A DNA stretch of 40,947 nt from Candidatus Azophilus lithoversatilis (GCA_028278675.1 JAQAJJ010000006.1:50424-91370), one strand, 5' to 3'. Counted from the first letter of the stretch, positions 1-9,020 are shown. Notes: generated by a model from the letters alone, not told the origin. Numbers and translations: made by a program.

Positions 1-1144
1 GCGCGGTGCGCACCGAACCCATCATCAGCAGCACCACCAAGCCCACCAATGTGACGGTCTCGGCCAAGGTGATGAAGATCTCAGCGAGCGCCTTGCGCAT
101 GTAGGCGGTCACGTCCTCGCCGATCTCCAATTCCAAACCCGCAGGCATGGTGGCGTTGATCTCGTCGAGAGCCACGTACAGGGCATCGGCGATGTCGATT
201 TCATTGGCCCCCGGCAGCGGAAAGATGCCGAGGAACACGGTGGTGCGCTGGTTCAGCCGGCCGAGGTCGGTGCCTTCCTCCTCACCGAGTTCGACCCGTG
301 CCACGTCGCGTATCCGAATCAGGGTGCCCTCGGCCTCCCGAATCACCATGCGCTCGAACTCGTCCGCTTGGGTGAGCGAGGTGTTCACCAGCAGGTCGAT
401 GCGCTGGTCGGCGTTCTCGGTCTGGCCGATGGTGGCGATGATGTTATTGCGCTGAAGCGCCGCCTCCACGTTTGCGGTGCTGACGTTGAACATCGTCATG
501 CGGTCCGGGTCCAGCCAGATGCGCATTGCCGGCAGCCGACCGCCGCCCATCCAGACCTGCTGGACGCCGGGGATTGACGCAAGCTGCGGGGCCACTTCGC
601 GGCGCAGGTAGTCGGTCAGTTCCGCGCGGCTCATGCGCTCGTTGAGTTTGACGCCCAGATACCAGCCGGCTTGGGGCCGGTCGGCGCGCTGCACCTCCAC
701 CGCCGGATCCTCCGCGCCGGGGGGCAGCTCAAAGCGAATCTGGCCGAGCCGCGTGGACAGTTCAGCCAAGGCGTCGGCGCTGTCTTCGTTCAGCTTGAGG
801 TACACGGTGACCCGGCTCATCCCGGCCCGGGTTTCGGAGTCGATGAAGTCCACGCCGGGAATGGTGGCCGCCACCCGCTCGATGGGATCGGTGATGAAGC
901 CCTGCACCACCTCGGCGGACGCCCCCACGTAGGGCGTGCTGATCACCAGCGATGCACTCTCGATGGTGGGGTACTGCTGCACCGGCATGTCCATGGCCAC
1001 GCGTACGCCGATCAGCGCCAGGCTTAGGGAGATCACCACCGCCAGCACCGGGCGGCGCACGAAGAGGTCGGTGAATCGGGGCCGGCTTTCGCCTTGGGCG
1101 AAGGCCGCGTTGGCACCTTGTCCGAAGCTGGACTCAACGGCCAC
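1..1144 (-). CDS. RND efflux permease, AcrB/MexB type (N-terminal part, cut by window edge)
   Basis: Reading the minus strand from 1144 gives 381 uninterrupted residues that run off the left edge. The first membrane helix follows the motif FVRRPVLAVVISLSLALIGV. It is followed by a periplasmic porter region with family signatures (QQYPTIE, TPYVGASAEVVQ, TDPIE, IPGV) and then the second helix, with TLAETVTLVGLVVLLMM. RND permeases are proton-driven inner-membrane pumps of about 1000 residues, so roughly one third is here. The start is inferred as GTG at 1144, preceded by an AAGGGG ribosome site about six bases away. It overlaps the stop codon of the adaptor gene, so the two are translationally coupled. 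No ATG lies before the first helix. Substrate cannot be told; the neighbouring adaptor confirms a tripartite pump. Confidence 0.93.
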   Translation of the reverse strand, partial: MAVESSFGQGANAAFAQGESRPRFTDLFVRRPVLAVVISLSLALIGVRVAMDMPVQQYPTIESASLVISTPYVGASAEVVQGFITDPIERVAATIPGVDFIDSETRAGMSRVTVYLKLNEDSADALAELSTRLGQIRFELPPGAEDPAVEVQRADRPQAGWYLGVKLNERMSRAELTDYLRREVAPQLASIPGVQQVWMGGGRLPAMRIWLDPDRMTMFNVSTANVEAALQRNNIIATIGQTENADQRIDLLVNTSLTQADEFERMVIREAEGTLIRIRDVARVELGEEEGTDLGRLNQRTTVFLGIFPLPGANEIDIADALYVALDEINATMPAGLELEIGEDVTAYMRKALAEIFITLAETVTLVGLVVLLMMGSVRTA

Positions 1145-2249
1145 CGGCGGCCCCTTGCACAGGGCGCGAACCCCGCGAACCGGCGTTGACCAAGGCGCCG
1201 TCGCGCAGCTTGAACGCGCCGTCGGCAGCCACACGCTCACCGGGGCGCAGCCCCGAAGCGATCACCACCAACCCGCCGCGCTGCGGGCCGAGGGTGACCA
1301 TGCGCTGCTCGGCCCGTTCCGGGGCGAGGGCGCCTTCCTCCGCCTGCCGCAGCACGAACACCTTGGCGCCGAAGGCACCCCGGCGAACGGCGTTGGCGGG
1401 TGCCAGGGTCGCCGTTTGCGGTTCGCCCAAGGGGGCGTGCACCGTCACTAGGGCACCGGGTGCTGCGCCCAGGGTTCGATTTTCCGCCAGCGCCCGATAG
1501 CGGACGCTGCGCGAGAGTTCGTTGACGAAACTGTCCTTGGCGATGACTTCGGCACGGGTGATGGCCGCTGCCGTCTGGTTGCGGGCGATCTCGACGGTCT
1601 CGCCAATGACCAAGTTGGCTTGCTCCTGGGGCAGCGTGAAGTCGATCCAAATGCGCTCGCCCGTGCCGACCAAGCGGGTTACCACGTCGCCCTTGTCCAA
1701 AAACTGCCCGACATCGAGCTCATGCAGTCCGGCGGCGGCGTCAAACGGCGCCCGCAGGGTCTTTTTGGCGATGACGGCCTGCAATCGGCGGATGGCGGCG
1801 TTGGCGGCATCGAAGCGGGCTTCGGCTCGATCCTGGTCCTCAACCACGCCGAGCCCGGCGGCGACCAGCTTGCGGCTGCGCTCCAGTTCCAAGTTGGCGA
1901 TCTTTGCCTCGGCTTCGGCGGCTTGTTGTTGGGCGCGCTCCTCGCTGCTGTCGAGCAGTGCCAGCAGCTGGCCGGCTTGGACGGTAGCGCCCGGCGTGAA
2001 GCCAACCTCGGCGATGGTGCCGGCGATTTCGGCCTTGACGGTCACCGAGCGAACGGCGACCGCCTCGCCGATCACTTGGGTAGTCGGCTGCCAAAGCTCC
2101 TCCAGGACCGTGAACGCCTGCACCGCTTCGATGCGCTCCGGGAAGGCGGCGGCGAAGGCAATGCCAGCTTGGATGCGCTGATATTTGTACCAGCCCAACG
2201 TTCCCGCGACCGCGAGACAGACGGCGATGACGGTCAGCCAAACGCGCAA
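1134..2249 (-). CDS. RND efflux periplasmic adaptor (membrane fusion protein, HlyD/AcrA family)
   Basis: A 371-residue protein with an N-terminal hydrophobic anchor (residues 3-19), then a lipoyl-like half motif (VKAEIAGTIAEVGFTPGATV). An alpha-helical hairpin rich in Ala, Glu and Gln follows (about 100-165), then the second lipoyl half (TLRAPFDAAAGLHELDVGQF) and beta-barrel and membrane-proximal domains. This is the usual adaptor layout bridging an RND permease to an outer membrane channel. The start codon is TTG at 2249, one base after the TAG stop of the oxygenase gene. No other in-frame start fits, so translation is probably coupled. No outer membrane factor gene is present in the window; it lies elsewhere or beyond the left edge. 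Confidence 0.92.
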   Translation of the reverse strand: MRVWLTVIAVCLAVAGTLGWYKYQRIQAGIAFAAAFPERIEAVQAFTVLEELWQPTTQVIGEAVAVRSVTVKAEIAGTIAEVGFTPGATVQAGQLLALLDSSEERAQQQAAEAEAKIANLELERSRKLVAAGLGVVEDQDRAEARFDAANAAIRRLQAVIAKKTLRAPFDAAAGLHELDVGQFLDKGDVVTRLVGTGERIWIDFTLPQEQANLVIGETVEIARNQTAAAITRAEVIAKDSFVNELSRSVRYRALAENRTLGAAPGALVTVHAPLGEPQTATLAPANAVRRGAFGAKVFVLRQAEEGALAPERAEQRMVTLGPQRGGLVVIASGLRPGERVAADGAFKLRDGALVNAGSRGSRPVQGAAGGR

Positions 2250-2250
2250 G

Positions 2251-3594
2251 CTAGCCCCGCATGCACTCGTCGAGCTGATTGTGGAAGTGCTGGACGCGAA
2301 GCTCGTCGTCGTTCAGCCAGACGCTGTCGAAACCCGCCGAGCGCATGCCGGCCTGAACGCCGCCGAGCAGTTCGATGTCCTGGTCGATGGTGTCGGTCAT
2401 GCTTTTCTCGCCGCTGAGGATGGCGTGGTGCCCGAACTGGTCGCGCTCGGGGCGGACGTAGTCGGCGGGCTTCCTGCCATCGGTGAGGTTGTGCCCGTGG
2501 CGGGCGGGGCCGCCGACGCCGCGCGTGCGCTCACTCAAGCTCGGATCGGCGTGCAGAACCAGGCTCATCTTGTCGAACCAGCATTGCTGCGGGTCGGTGG
2601 CGTGCGGGCGCGGGCGGAGGATCCACAGGTGCTCGGGAGTGAAGGAGAAAATCGTGTTCGGGAACAGGTTGTACTGCCAGACGTCGGAGAGTTGGTGGTC
2701 GGCGAAGCGGCTGTAGTCGTAGCCGTAGTCCCGGCCCACCTCGCGCTTGCGCCGCTGCACGGCTTCGCGCACTTCGAGCACCCGTCCCCGAAATTCGGCA
2801 GGGTCCGGCCCCAGGCTTTGCAGTTGGGCCGATTGGATGTCGGTGGGCTCCTCCGGGATGGGGAAGCGGGGGTTGACGGTGGCCCCGCGCACCGCCAGGC
2901 CGGTATGCCCCTCGGGAAACAGATGCACCGTGTCGTTGCAGCAGTCCACCATGCGCTTGTGCTGGGGATGCAGGAAGTCCACGTGGTAGAGCTCGCTGAA
3001 GTTGTCCACCACTGCCTTCCAGTTGCAGTGGTGGTGAACGGTCTGGTCCTCCACCAAGGTCATGTTGCGGAACTGGTAGGGCGCCAGCCAGTCCGTGACC
3101 GGGCCCAGGAATTCCGATAGCGGCATGGGGTTCTCGGCCATGCAGATGAACACCAAGCCGTCCCACACATCCACCGCGACCGGGCGCAGGGCCCGCTCCC
3201 GGCGCGGGACGCCCTGCGCAAAGCGGTCTTCGCAGGGGATGGCGTTCAAGGCGCCATCCAAGCCATAGGTCCAGGCGTGGTAGGCGCAGCGGAAGTTGCT
3301 GGCCTTGCCGCGCTCCTCGGCCACCAGCCGATTGCCCCGATGCTGGCAGACGTTGTAGAAGGCGCGCAGTTGCCCATCGGCCGCCCGGGTGATGAGAATC
3401 TGCTCTCGCCCTAGGTCGAAGACGAAGAAGTCGCCCGGCGCGGCCAGGTCGCTTTCCAGCCCGGCCAAGAGCCAAGTCTGCCGCCAGATGCGCTCCCACT
3501 CCCGGTCCATGTAGGCCGGGCACAGGTAGCGCTCCTTGGAGAAGTTGGCGATGGCCACTTCCCGTTCGGTGTGGTTGACCACCTCGATGGTCAT
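2251..3594 (-). CDS. Rieske non-haem iron oxygenase, alpha subunit (aromatic ring-hydroxylating/demethylase type)
   Basis: A 447-residue protein carrying both metal centres of the family. The Rieske [2Fe-2S] ligands are C83-x-H85 and C103-x2-H106. A mononuclear iron motif E201-x2-H204-x4-H209 is in ELYHVDFLH. The N-terminal Rieske domain is followed by the catalytic domain, the usual order for alpha subunits. The start ATG at 3594 has a strong AGGAGG site seven bases upstream. No ferredoxin, reductase or beta subunit gene is adjacent, so electrons must come from proteins encoded elsewhere. Its stop is one base from the adaptor start, which places it first in an operon with an RND pump. That suggests oxidation and export of the same hydrophobic compound, an inference. 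The substrate is unknown. Confidence 0.88.
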   Translation of the reverse strand: MTIEVVNHTEREVAIANFSKERYLCPAYMDREWERIWRQTWLLAGLESDLAAPGDFFVFDLGREQILITRAADGQLRAFYNVCQHRGNRLVAEERGKASNFRCAYHAWTYGLDGALNAIPCEDRFAQGVPRRERALRPVAVDVWDGLVFICMAENPMPLSEFLGPVTDWLAPYQFRNMTLVEDQTVHHHCNWKAVVDNFSELYHVDFLHPQHKRMVDCCNDTVHLFPEGHTGLAVRGATVNPRFPIPEEPTDIQSAQLQSLGPDPAEFRGRVLEVREAVQRRKREVGRDYGYDYSRFADHQLSDVWQYNLFPNTIFSFTPEHLWILRPRPHATDPQQCWFDKMSLVLHADPSLSERTRGVGGPARHGHNLTDGRKPADYVRPERDQFGHHAILSGEKSMTDTIDQDIELLGGVQAGMRSAGFDSVWLNDDELRVQHFHNQLDECMRG

Positions 3595-3740
3595 GCCGCA
3601 GCCTCCTGGTGCGCTGGGGTAGGGTGCGCGATTGTTTCACATTGGGCAGGTGCTTTCGAGAAACGCGGGAGTCCGTTCCGCGGCTATTCCAGTCCCGCCG
3701 AAGCGTTTACTACTCAAGGGAAGAGTGTGAAGATGCCGCG

Positions 3741-6700
3741 ATGAGCGCTATCCGTCGATTGCAATGGCTTCTTCTGCTGGGTTGGCTCGCGTGGTGCCCG
3801 GTCCAGGCGGTCGAGGTGGTGGTGCCGGAGGCGCTGCGCGACTGGCAGCAATGGGTGCTGAAGGACAAGGCCTACCGCCAGTGCCCGTTCTTCTTCGACC
3901 GCGGCGCGGCGCGCGAGGCCGACTTCGCTTGCGTATGGCCCGGTCCGCTTGATCTGAGGGTCGAATCGGACGGCGCTCGGTTCGATCAGACATGGACGCT
4001 GTACGGCGGTTCGCAGTGGCTGCCGCTGCCCGGCAGCGCGGCCCATTGGCCGGAGCGCGTGACCGCCAACGACCAGCCGGTGCGGGTGGTGATGCGCGGC
4101 GAAACGCCCAGCTTGTGGCTTGACCCGGGCCGGCATCGGGTTTCCGGGCGCTTTGCGTGGGAGGAGCCGCCGGGGGTCTTGGCGTTGCCTGCGCTCAGCG
4201 GGCTGGTGTCGCTTCGGGTGGATGGGCAGCCGGTCGCGCGTCTCATGCGAACCGGGGAAGGCGTGTTTCTCGGCGAGGCGCAGCCGGACAGTCCGGAGCG
4301 CAACGCGGTGCGTACGGAAATCTACCGTCTGATCGAAGACAATGTGCCGACCGGCTTGACCACCGTCCTGTTCGTCGATGTTTCCGGCGAAGTCCGTGAG
4401 GAGTTGATTGGCCCGTTGCTGCCAGCGGGATTTGTGCCGCTGGCGATCGACGCCGATCTGCCTGCCCGATTCGAATCGGATGGCAAGTTGCGCCTGCAGG
4501 CGCGGCCCGGCGAGTGGCGGATTGAAGTGGAGGCGAGAGCTGATGACGCGCTTGACGCCATCGGCTTGGAGCCGGGTGAGGAGAATCTTCCCGACAGCGA
4601 GATCTGGAGCTACCGCCCGAACGTTCGCCAGCGGGTGACGCAAGCCGAAGGTCCGGCAGCCGTGCAGCCTGAACAGGTTGGCGTGCCGGGAGACTGGCAG
4701 CAGTTCGCCGCGTTCCGCGTTCGCCCCGGAGAACGGCTGCTCATCACGCAGCGCAGCCGCGGCATCGGTGCCGCCGATAACGAATTGACGCTCGACCGCG
4801 AAATGTGGCTGGACTTCGAAGGGGAGGGCCTTTGGGCTGCCGACACGATCACCGGCAAGATGCGTCGTGGCTGGCGGCTGGACATGGCCCCGCCGTACCG
4901 GCTGTTGAGCGCCCGGGAGCGGGGCGAGGACTTGCTGGTCACCGCCGGTGCCCAAGCGGGCCAAACGGGTGTCGAACTGCGGCACCCGGAGGTCAGGATG
5001 CGATCGCTGGCCGGCATCGAATCGGGCGGCAGCATGCCGGTAACGGGCTGGACCACGCGCTTTGGCGGTGTGCATGTCGGCCTGAACCTTCCGCCGGGCT
5101 ACAAGTTGTTGGCGGCGCCGGGCGCGGATCTTGCCCGCGGCAGCTGGTTGAGCCAGTGGCGGCTGCTGGATTTCTTCCTGGTCTCGATCATCACCGTGGG
5201 CGCTTGGCGCCTGCTCGGGCCGACGGCCGGCGTGATTGCCCTGCTCGCGGTTGGCCTCAGCTACCACGAGGCCGACGCTCCAGCGTGGCTGTGGCTCAAC
5301 TTGCTCATCGCCATCGCCCTGCTGCGCGTGGCACCGGAAGGCCGGCTGCGCCGCTCGGCCTTCGTCTTTCAGGCGCTGAGCGGGGCTGCGCTGGTCATAT
5401 GGCTGGTGCCCTTTATGGCCGATCAGTTGCGCATCGCCATCCACCCGCAGCTCGAGCCGCAGCCGGAAGCCTGGGTGCAGGAAACCTTCGCTGAGTTGGA
5501 ACCCAGCTACGCGAAGCAAAAGTCCTTGGACTCCGTTGAACGGGATGGCCGGGCAAGAGCATTGTCCAGCGCGCCGGGGGCGGCGTCGGAAATACAGGAG
5601 GTCTTGGTCACAGCAGCGCCCCGCCAGACCTTCGCGCGCTACATGCCGAACGCGATGGTGCAGACGGGCCCCGGCATTCCTTCATGGCGCTGGAACCGGC
5701 ATGCGCTGTCTTGGAGCGGGCCGGTGGACGCGGACCAGACCGTGAGGCTGGTGGTCGCGCCCCGCTGGCTCGTTACCGCGCTGCGGTTCCTGGAGGTGTT
5801 GCTGTTGCTGGCCTTTGCCGCCGTGCTGGCCGCCGCGGTTTTAAAGCGCCGGTTGACCCTCCCAATGCACTGGCTGACTGGCCGTGCCAAGGCCAGCGGT
5901 TTGCTGATGGCGGTGTCCTTGGGCTCGTTGCTCTTCGGTGCGCCACCTGCCGAAGCGGACCTGCCGGACCCGCAGCTGTTGTACGAACTTGAGAAGCGCT
6001 TGTTGGAGCCTCCTGAGTGCGCGCCGCGGTGCGCCGAAGTGGTTGAAGCGCGAATCAAAGTCGCCGTCGATGCGGTCAACATGCTGCTGGAGGTGCATGC
6101 GCTGGCCGACGTGGCGGTTCCGCTGCCCGGGTCGGAGGCGGGATGGCGCCCGACCGCCATTCTGATCGCCGGGTCGGCGGCGGGCGAGGTGCTGCGGGGG
6201 CCCGATGGAACGCTTTGGGCCAATGTGGGGGCCGGTCGCCGCAGCATCGAGCTCAAGGGCCGCACGCCAGCCGCCGACAGCTTGGAAATACCCTTTCCGG
6301 CAGTGCCGCGGGTCATTGATGCGAGCGCCAGCGGCTGGAATCTGGCCGGCATCGAGAATCGGCGGCTGCTGTCCGGTTCGTTGCACCTGACCCGCATGCG
6401 TGAGGCCCAAGGCTCGCAATCCGGGCAGCCGAAATGGGAGAGCAGCCGCTTTCCCACGTTCGTGCGCATTGAGCGGACGTTGGAATTCGGCCTCGACTGG
6501 CGGGTAGCGACCGAAGTGCGCCGCATCGCCCCGGTCGAAGGGGCATTGACCCTGAATGTCCCGCTAATGGAGGCCGAATCCGTCACCACCCCCGGCCTGA
6601 GCCGCGACGGGGATGGGTTGCTGGTTTCGATGGCGGCGGCGGAGCACAGCGTTTCCTGGGAATCCCTATTGCCCCAGCAATCGCCGCTGCTGATTGAATC

Positions 6701-7811
6701 AGCCCCCGGTCAACCTTGGCAGGAAGTCTGGCGCGCCGCGGTCGGCAGTGCTTGGCGCGCCGAATTCACTGGCGTGCCTGAGAGCATCGGTTCGGATGAC
6801 GCCGCGGAATTGCACGTCGCCGAATTTCACCCGCGCCCCGGGGAGCGCCTGAACATCGAAGTGATCCGTCCCGAACCGAGCGCCGGACCAACGCTGGCCT
6901 TCGATGCCGTGACTCTTGAGGTTGCCAAGGGCAAGCTGTCGAGCACTTCGAGCTTGATCCTGAACTACCGCAGCACCCAAGGTCGGCAGCATGTCCTGCA
7001 TCTGCCCCCGGGCGCGGAGATTCTCAGCTTGCGAATTGATGGCCAGCACGAGCCGTTTCGAGCGGACGGCAGTGCGCTGAGCTTGCCCATCCTGCCGGGA
7101 GAGCACGTCATTCAACTGGGATGGCGCACTTCCGGCGAAGTCGGTTTGCGCACCGCAACCCCGACGGTCGCTCTGGGTGCGCCCGCCAGCAACATCAGCC
7201 TGCAGATGCGATTGCCGGACAGCCGCTGGCTGCTGGCGACCGAAGGCCCGCCGCTGGGCCCAGCGGTGCTGTACTGGTCGGAACTCGCCGTCCTGGTCAT
7301 CGTCGCCCTGATTCTTGGGCGAATCGACCTCACGCCGTTGCAAACTCGGCATTGGCTGTTGCTGGGGCTGGGATTGAGCACCTACAGTTGGCCGGTGCTG
7401 GGCTTGGTAGCCGCTTGGCTCGTGGCCTGCGGGGCGCGCAAGCGCTGGCATGACGACCTGCCGACCAAGCTGTTCAACGGCGTCCAGTTTCTTATTGCCG
7501 TGGTAACACTTGCCGCCTTGGCCGCGCTCGTGACCACCTTGCCCGACGGCCTGTTGGGAACACCGGATATGCACGTCATCGGTGCTGACTCCCAAGGCAG
7601 CAGCTTGAAGTGGTTTGCCAGCCACAGTGAGTCGTCGCTGCCGGTGGCCTGGGCTTGGTCGGTGCCGCTATGGATCTACAAGGCGCTGATTCTGGCCTGG
7701 GCACTGTGGCTGAGCTTCGCCCTGCTGCGCTGGCTGCCTTGGGTGTGGCAGTGCTTCTCCGTTGACGGGCTTTGGCACAAGGGCCAGCCGCAGGCTCCCG
7801 CAGATGCTTGA
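3741..7811 (+). CDS. Giant exported inner-membrane protein with two related halves, family not recognised
   Basis: I do not recognise a family. From ATG 3741 the product has 1356 residues; an upstream in-frame start at 3609 would add 44 residues without signal character. The N-terminus is a signal peptide (LLLLGWLAWCPVQA). A large beta-rich exported region follows to about residue 475. A bundle of about four membrane helices spans 477-561, and a single helix lies near 680-700. A second signal-like hydrophobic stretch (about 719-739, ending PAEA) leads into another large exported region to about 1175, closed by a C-terminal helix bundle. The halves look alike: each starts with a paired-cysteine segment, has a W-P-x2-V...LW...G-R pattern, a later RPGERL motif, and a helix bundle at the end. 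The gene is divergent from the oxygenase operon. Function is unknown; a sensory or envelope role is possible. Confidence 0.85.
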   Translation: MSAIRRLQWLLLLGWLAWCPVQAVEVVVPEALRDWQQWVLKDKAYRQCPFFFDRGAAREADFACVWPGPLDLRVESDGARFDQTWTLYGGSQWLPLPGSAAHWPERVTANDQPVRVVMRGETPSLWLDPGRHRVSGRFAWEEPPGVLALPALSGLVSLRVDGQPVARLMRTGEGVFLGEAQPDSPERNAVRTEIYRLIEDNVPTGLTTVLFVDVSGEVREELIGPLLPAGFVPLAIDADLPARFESDGKLRLQARPGEWRIEVEARADDALDAIGLEPGEENLPDSEIWSYRPNVRQRVTQAEGPAAVQPEQVGVPGDWQQFAAFRVRPGERLLITQRSRGIGAADNELTLDREMWLDFEGEGLWAADTITGKMRRGWRLDMAPPYRLLSARERGEDLLVTAGAQAGQTGVELRHPEVRMRSLAGIESGGSMPVTGWTTRFGGVHVGLNLPPGYKLLAAPGADLARGSWLSQWRLLDFFLVSIITVGAWRLLGPTAGVIALLAVGLSYHEADAPAWLWLNLLIAIALLRVAPEGRLRRSAFVFQALSGAALVIWLVPFMADQLRIAIHPQLEPQPEAWVQETFAELEPSYAKQKSLDSVERDGRARALSSAPGAASEIQEVLVTAAPRQTFARYMPNAMVQTGPGIPSWRWNRHALSWSGPVDADQTVRLVVAPRWLVTALRFLEVLLLLAFAAVLAAAVLKRRLTLPMHWLTGRAKASGLLMAVSLGSLLFGAPPAEADLPDPQLLYELEKRLLEPPECAPRCAEVVEARIKVAVDAVNMLLEVHALADVAVPLPGSEAGWRPTAILIAGSAAGEVLRGPDGTLWANVGAGRRSIELKGRTPAADSLEIPFPAVPRVIDASASGWNLAGIENRRLLSGSLHLTRMREAQGSQSGQPKWESSRFPTFVRIERTLEFGLDWRVATEVRRIAPVEGALTLNVPLMEAESVTTPGLSRDGDGLLVSMAAAEHSVSWESLLPQQSPLLIESAPGQPWQEVWRAAVGSAWRAEFTGVPESIGSDDAAELHVAEFHPRPGERLNIEVIRPEPSAGPTLAFDAVTLEVAKGKLSSTSSLILNYRSTQGRQHVLHLPPGAEILSLRIDGQHEPFRADGSALSLPILPGEHVIQLGWRTSGEVGLRTATPTVALGAPASNISLQMRLPDSRWLLATEGPPLGPAVLYWSELAVLVIVALILGRIDLTPLQTRHWLLLGLGLSTYSWPVLGLVAAWLVACGARKRWHDDLPTKLFNGVQFLIAVVTLAALAALVTTLPDGLLGTPDMHVIGADSQGSSLKWFASHSESSLPVAWAWSVPLWIYKALILAWALWLSFALLRWLPWVWQCFSVDGLWHKGQPQAPADA

Positions 7812-7850
7812 CGAATTGCTGGCGCCCCCTTGGAGACAGGGAGAAATGAG

Positions 7851-7973
7851 ATGAGAGGCGTCCTTGAGAGACTCAGCGTATCGGGTTTCAAGTCGATCCG
7901 GGAATTGAACGGGTTTGCATTGAACGACCTGAACCCGGATAGTGCACGAGTTGTTCAATTCTCGAGAGCCTGA
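7851..7973 (+). pseudogene. N-terminal stub of an AAA family ATPase (RecF/OLD-like)
   Basis: From ATG 7851 a 40-residue reading frame contains LERLSVSGFKSIRELNGFAL followed by NDLN. This is the first beta strand and lead-in typical of RecF/SMC-like or OLD-like ATPases. In intact proteins the Walker A loop follows directly (GxNxxGKS), but here the frame changes to unrelated sequence at about residue 29 and stops at 7973. A GGGAG element upstream of the ATG could be its old ribosome site. The break coincides with the sequence CCCGGATAGTGCACGAG, which resembles my recollection of IS1380-type element ends, so an insertion probably truncated the gene. That cause is an inference. Confidence 0.6.
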
Positions 7974-8084
7974 GCCGGTTCGTCATGTTTCCTGGCGCTC
8001 TCGAACGATGCCAGGCGATGGGACGTCGCTTCGGCACGGCTTGCCCGCCGTCGGGGCGCACGGCCCCAAACCCCATGCTTTTGT

Positions 8085-8332
8085 CAACACCCGGCGGGTG
8101 TTGGACAGCGCCACGGCGTCCACCTTGAGCAGGGTGAGGCGGATGGTCTGCGGCGTCGCCTTAGGCAGTTCGGCCGGCGAACAGGCCGAGCTGCTGGTCC
8201 TTGATCCGGTTCTCCATTTTCGCCCCGGGCGCAGTACAGGTCGTCGTACAGCCCCTGCGGGTCGTTGGCCACGTCCAAGTTGGTGACCATGAAGCGGGGG
8301 TTCGCCCCCAGATCCCCGTGCTGGGCCTCCAC
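8085..8332 (-). pseudogene. IS1380-family transposase remnant (frameshift plus internal deletion)
   Basis: On the minus strand the segments GANPRFMVTNL and QGLYDDLYCARGE appear, matching the late part of IS1380-family DDE transposases. The frame then shifts within a run of A residues near 8218. One extra base separates YCARGE from MENRIKDQQLGLFAGRTA, which is the expected continuation. The second piece then joins KATPQTIRLTLLKV and LSNTRRVL in a third register. The roughly 60 residues normally between GRTA and this helix are missing. The element is clearly dead. The N-terminal half of the transposase is not present. Confidence rests on recall of the family, not a search. Confidence 0.65.
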
Positions 8333-8364
8333 TCTCCTTCAAGCAGCCCTTCCGCCGGCTCCAG

Positions 8365-8682
8365 TCAACGAATTGCCTGGACCTTCAGGTGAACGCCTTC
8401 CCGTTGCTGCAGGCAATCGATGATCTCGAACAGGTTGCGTGCGTGTGGATTGCCGGTCGAACTGAGCATGCGCATCAGGCTCTTCGGCGACTTGTCGGTG
8501 AGTCCTGCGAGTTCGCGGAATCCGATGGTCGCATTGACGTAGTCGCGCAGCAGCGACTTGCCGGTCCCCAGGTCGCTGGACAGAAGGCAGTCGACCGCCT
8601 CCGTAAGGAGCGCTTCGCGGAATGCCGGATCGCGTTGGAGCCGCTCCCGCACCGTCACCTTGAAATCCCGAGTCAATGCCAT
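8365..8682 (-). CDS. HigA-like antitoxin, helix-turn-helix DNA-binding protein
   Basis: A 105-residue protein that starts three bases after the toxin stop. It contains a helix-turn-helix of the Xre type: residues around GFRELAGLTDKSPKSLMRML give the helix-turn-recognition-helix pattern, followed by NPHARNLFEIIDCL, common in HigA-like addiction-module antidotes paired with phage Gp49/RelE-like killers. The toxin-first order is the rule for HigBA. Such antitoxins bind the toxin and repress the shared promoter; the palindrome at 9021-9038 is a likely site. The reading frame looks intact. Confidence 0.8.
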   Translation of the reverse strand: MALTRDFKVTVRERLQRDPAFREALLTEAVDCLLSSDLGTGKSLLRDYVNATIGFRELAGLTDKSPKSLMRMLSSTGNPHARNLFEIIDCLQQREGVHLKVQAIR

Positions 8683-8685
8683 GTC

Positions 8686-9018
8686 TCAATCCTCCTGCCG
8701 TCTGCGCCGGTATTCCCGCCAAAGGCGCCTCGCCGTCTCAATGTCCGCCTGCTGGCGGCGCTTCGTGCCGCCCCCGAGCAGGACGATCAGGGTCTCGCCG
8801 TCCCGGCCGAAGTAGATCCTGTATCCCGGACCGGAGTCGATGCGGTACTCCAGAACTCCCGCCCCGATGCCTTTCGCGTTGGACAAGATGCCCCGTCCCA
8901 TGCGGTCCAGTGCAGCCGTGACCTTGATCGCCGCTTGACCATTTAGACGATTGAACCATCGCCCGAACGGACGGCGCCCTTGAGCATCGACATACTCCGT
9001 AACTTGGACCACTGTCAC
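8686..9018 (-). CDS. HigB/RelE-type addiction module toxin
   Basis: A 110-residue basic protein with the hallmark of the Gp49/HigB-like killer family: GVLEYRIDSGPGYRIYFGRDGE followed by TLIVLLGGGTKRRQQADIETA, and an Arg-rich C-terminal helix. Members of the RelE/ParE superfamily are usually ribosome-dependent mRNA endonucleases, although some ParE-like members hit gyrase. The start is GTG at 9018; a second GTG two codons later (9012) is possible. An ATG at 9020 is out of frame. It forms an operon with the antitoxin gene downstream. The gene appears whole. Confidence 0.82.
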   Translation of the reverse strand: MTVVQVTEYVDAQGRRPFGRWFNRLNGQAAIKVTAALDRMGRGILSNAKGIGAGVLEYRIDSGPGYRIYFGRDGETLIVLLGGGTKRRQQADIETARRLWREYRRRRQED

Positions 9019-9020
9019 AT

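Noticed and set aside
3714-5519. Long open frame of 601 codons on the minus strand inside the giant membrane protein gene
   Set aside because: It is antisense to a gene with a signal peptide and membrane helices; its Arg/Gln/His-rich product has no domain character. GC-rich DNA often gives such shadows.
8389-8946. 185-codon plus-strand frame over the HigBA-like genes
   Set aside because: Antisense to two small genes with clear toxin and antitoxin motifs.
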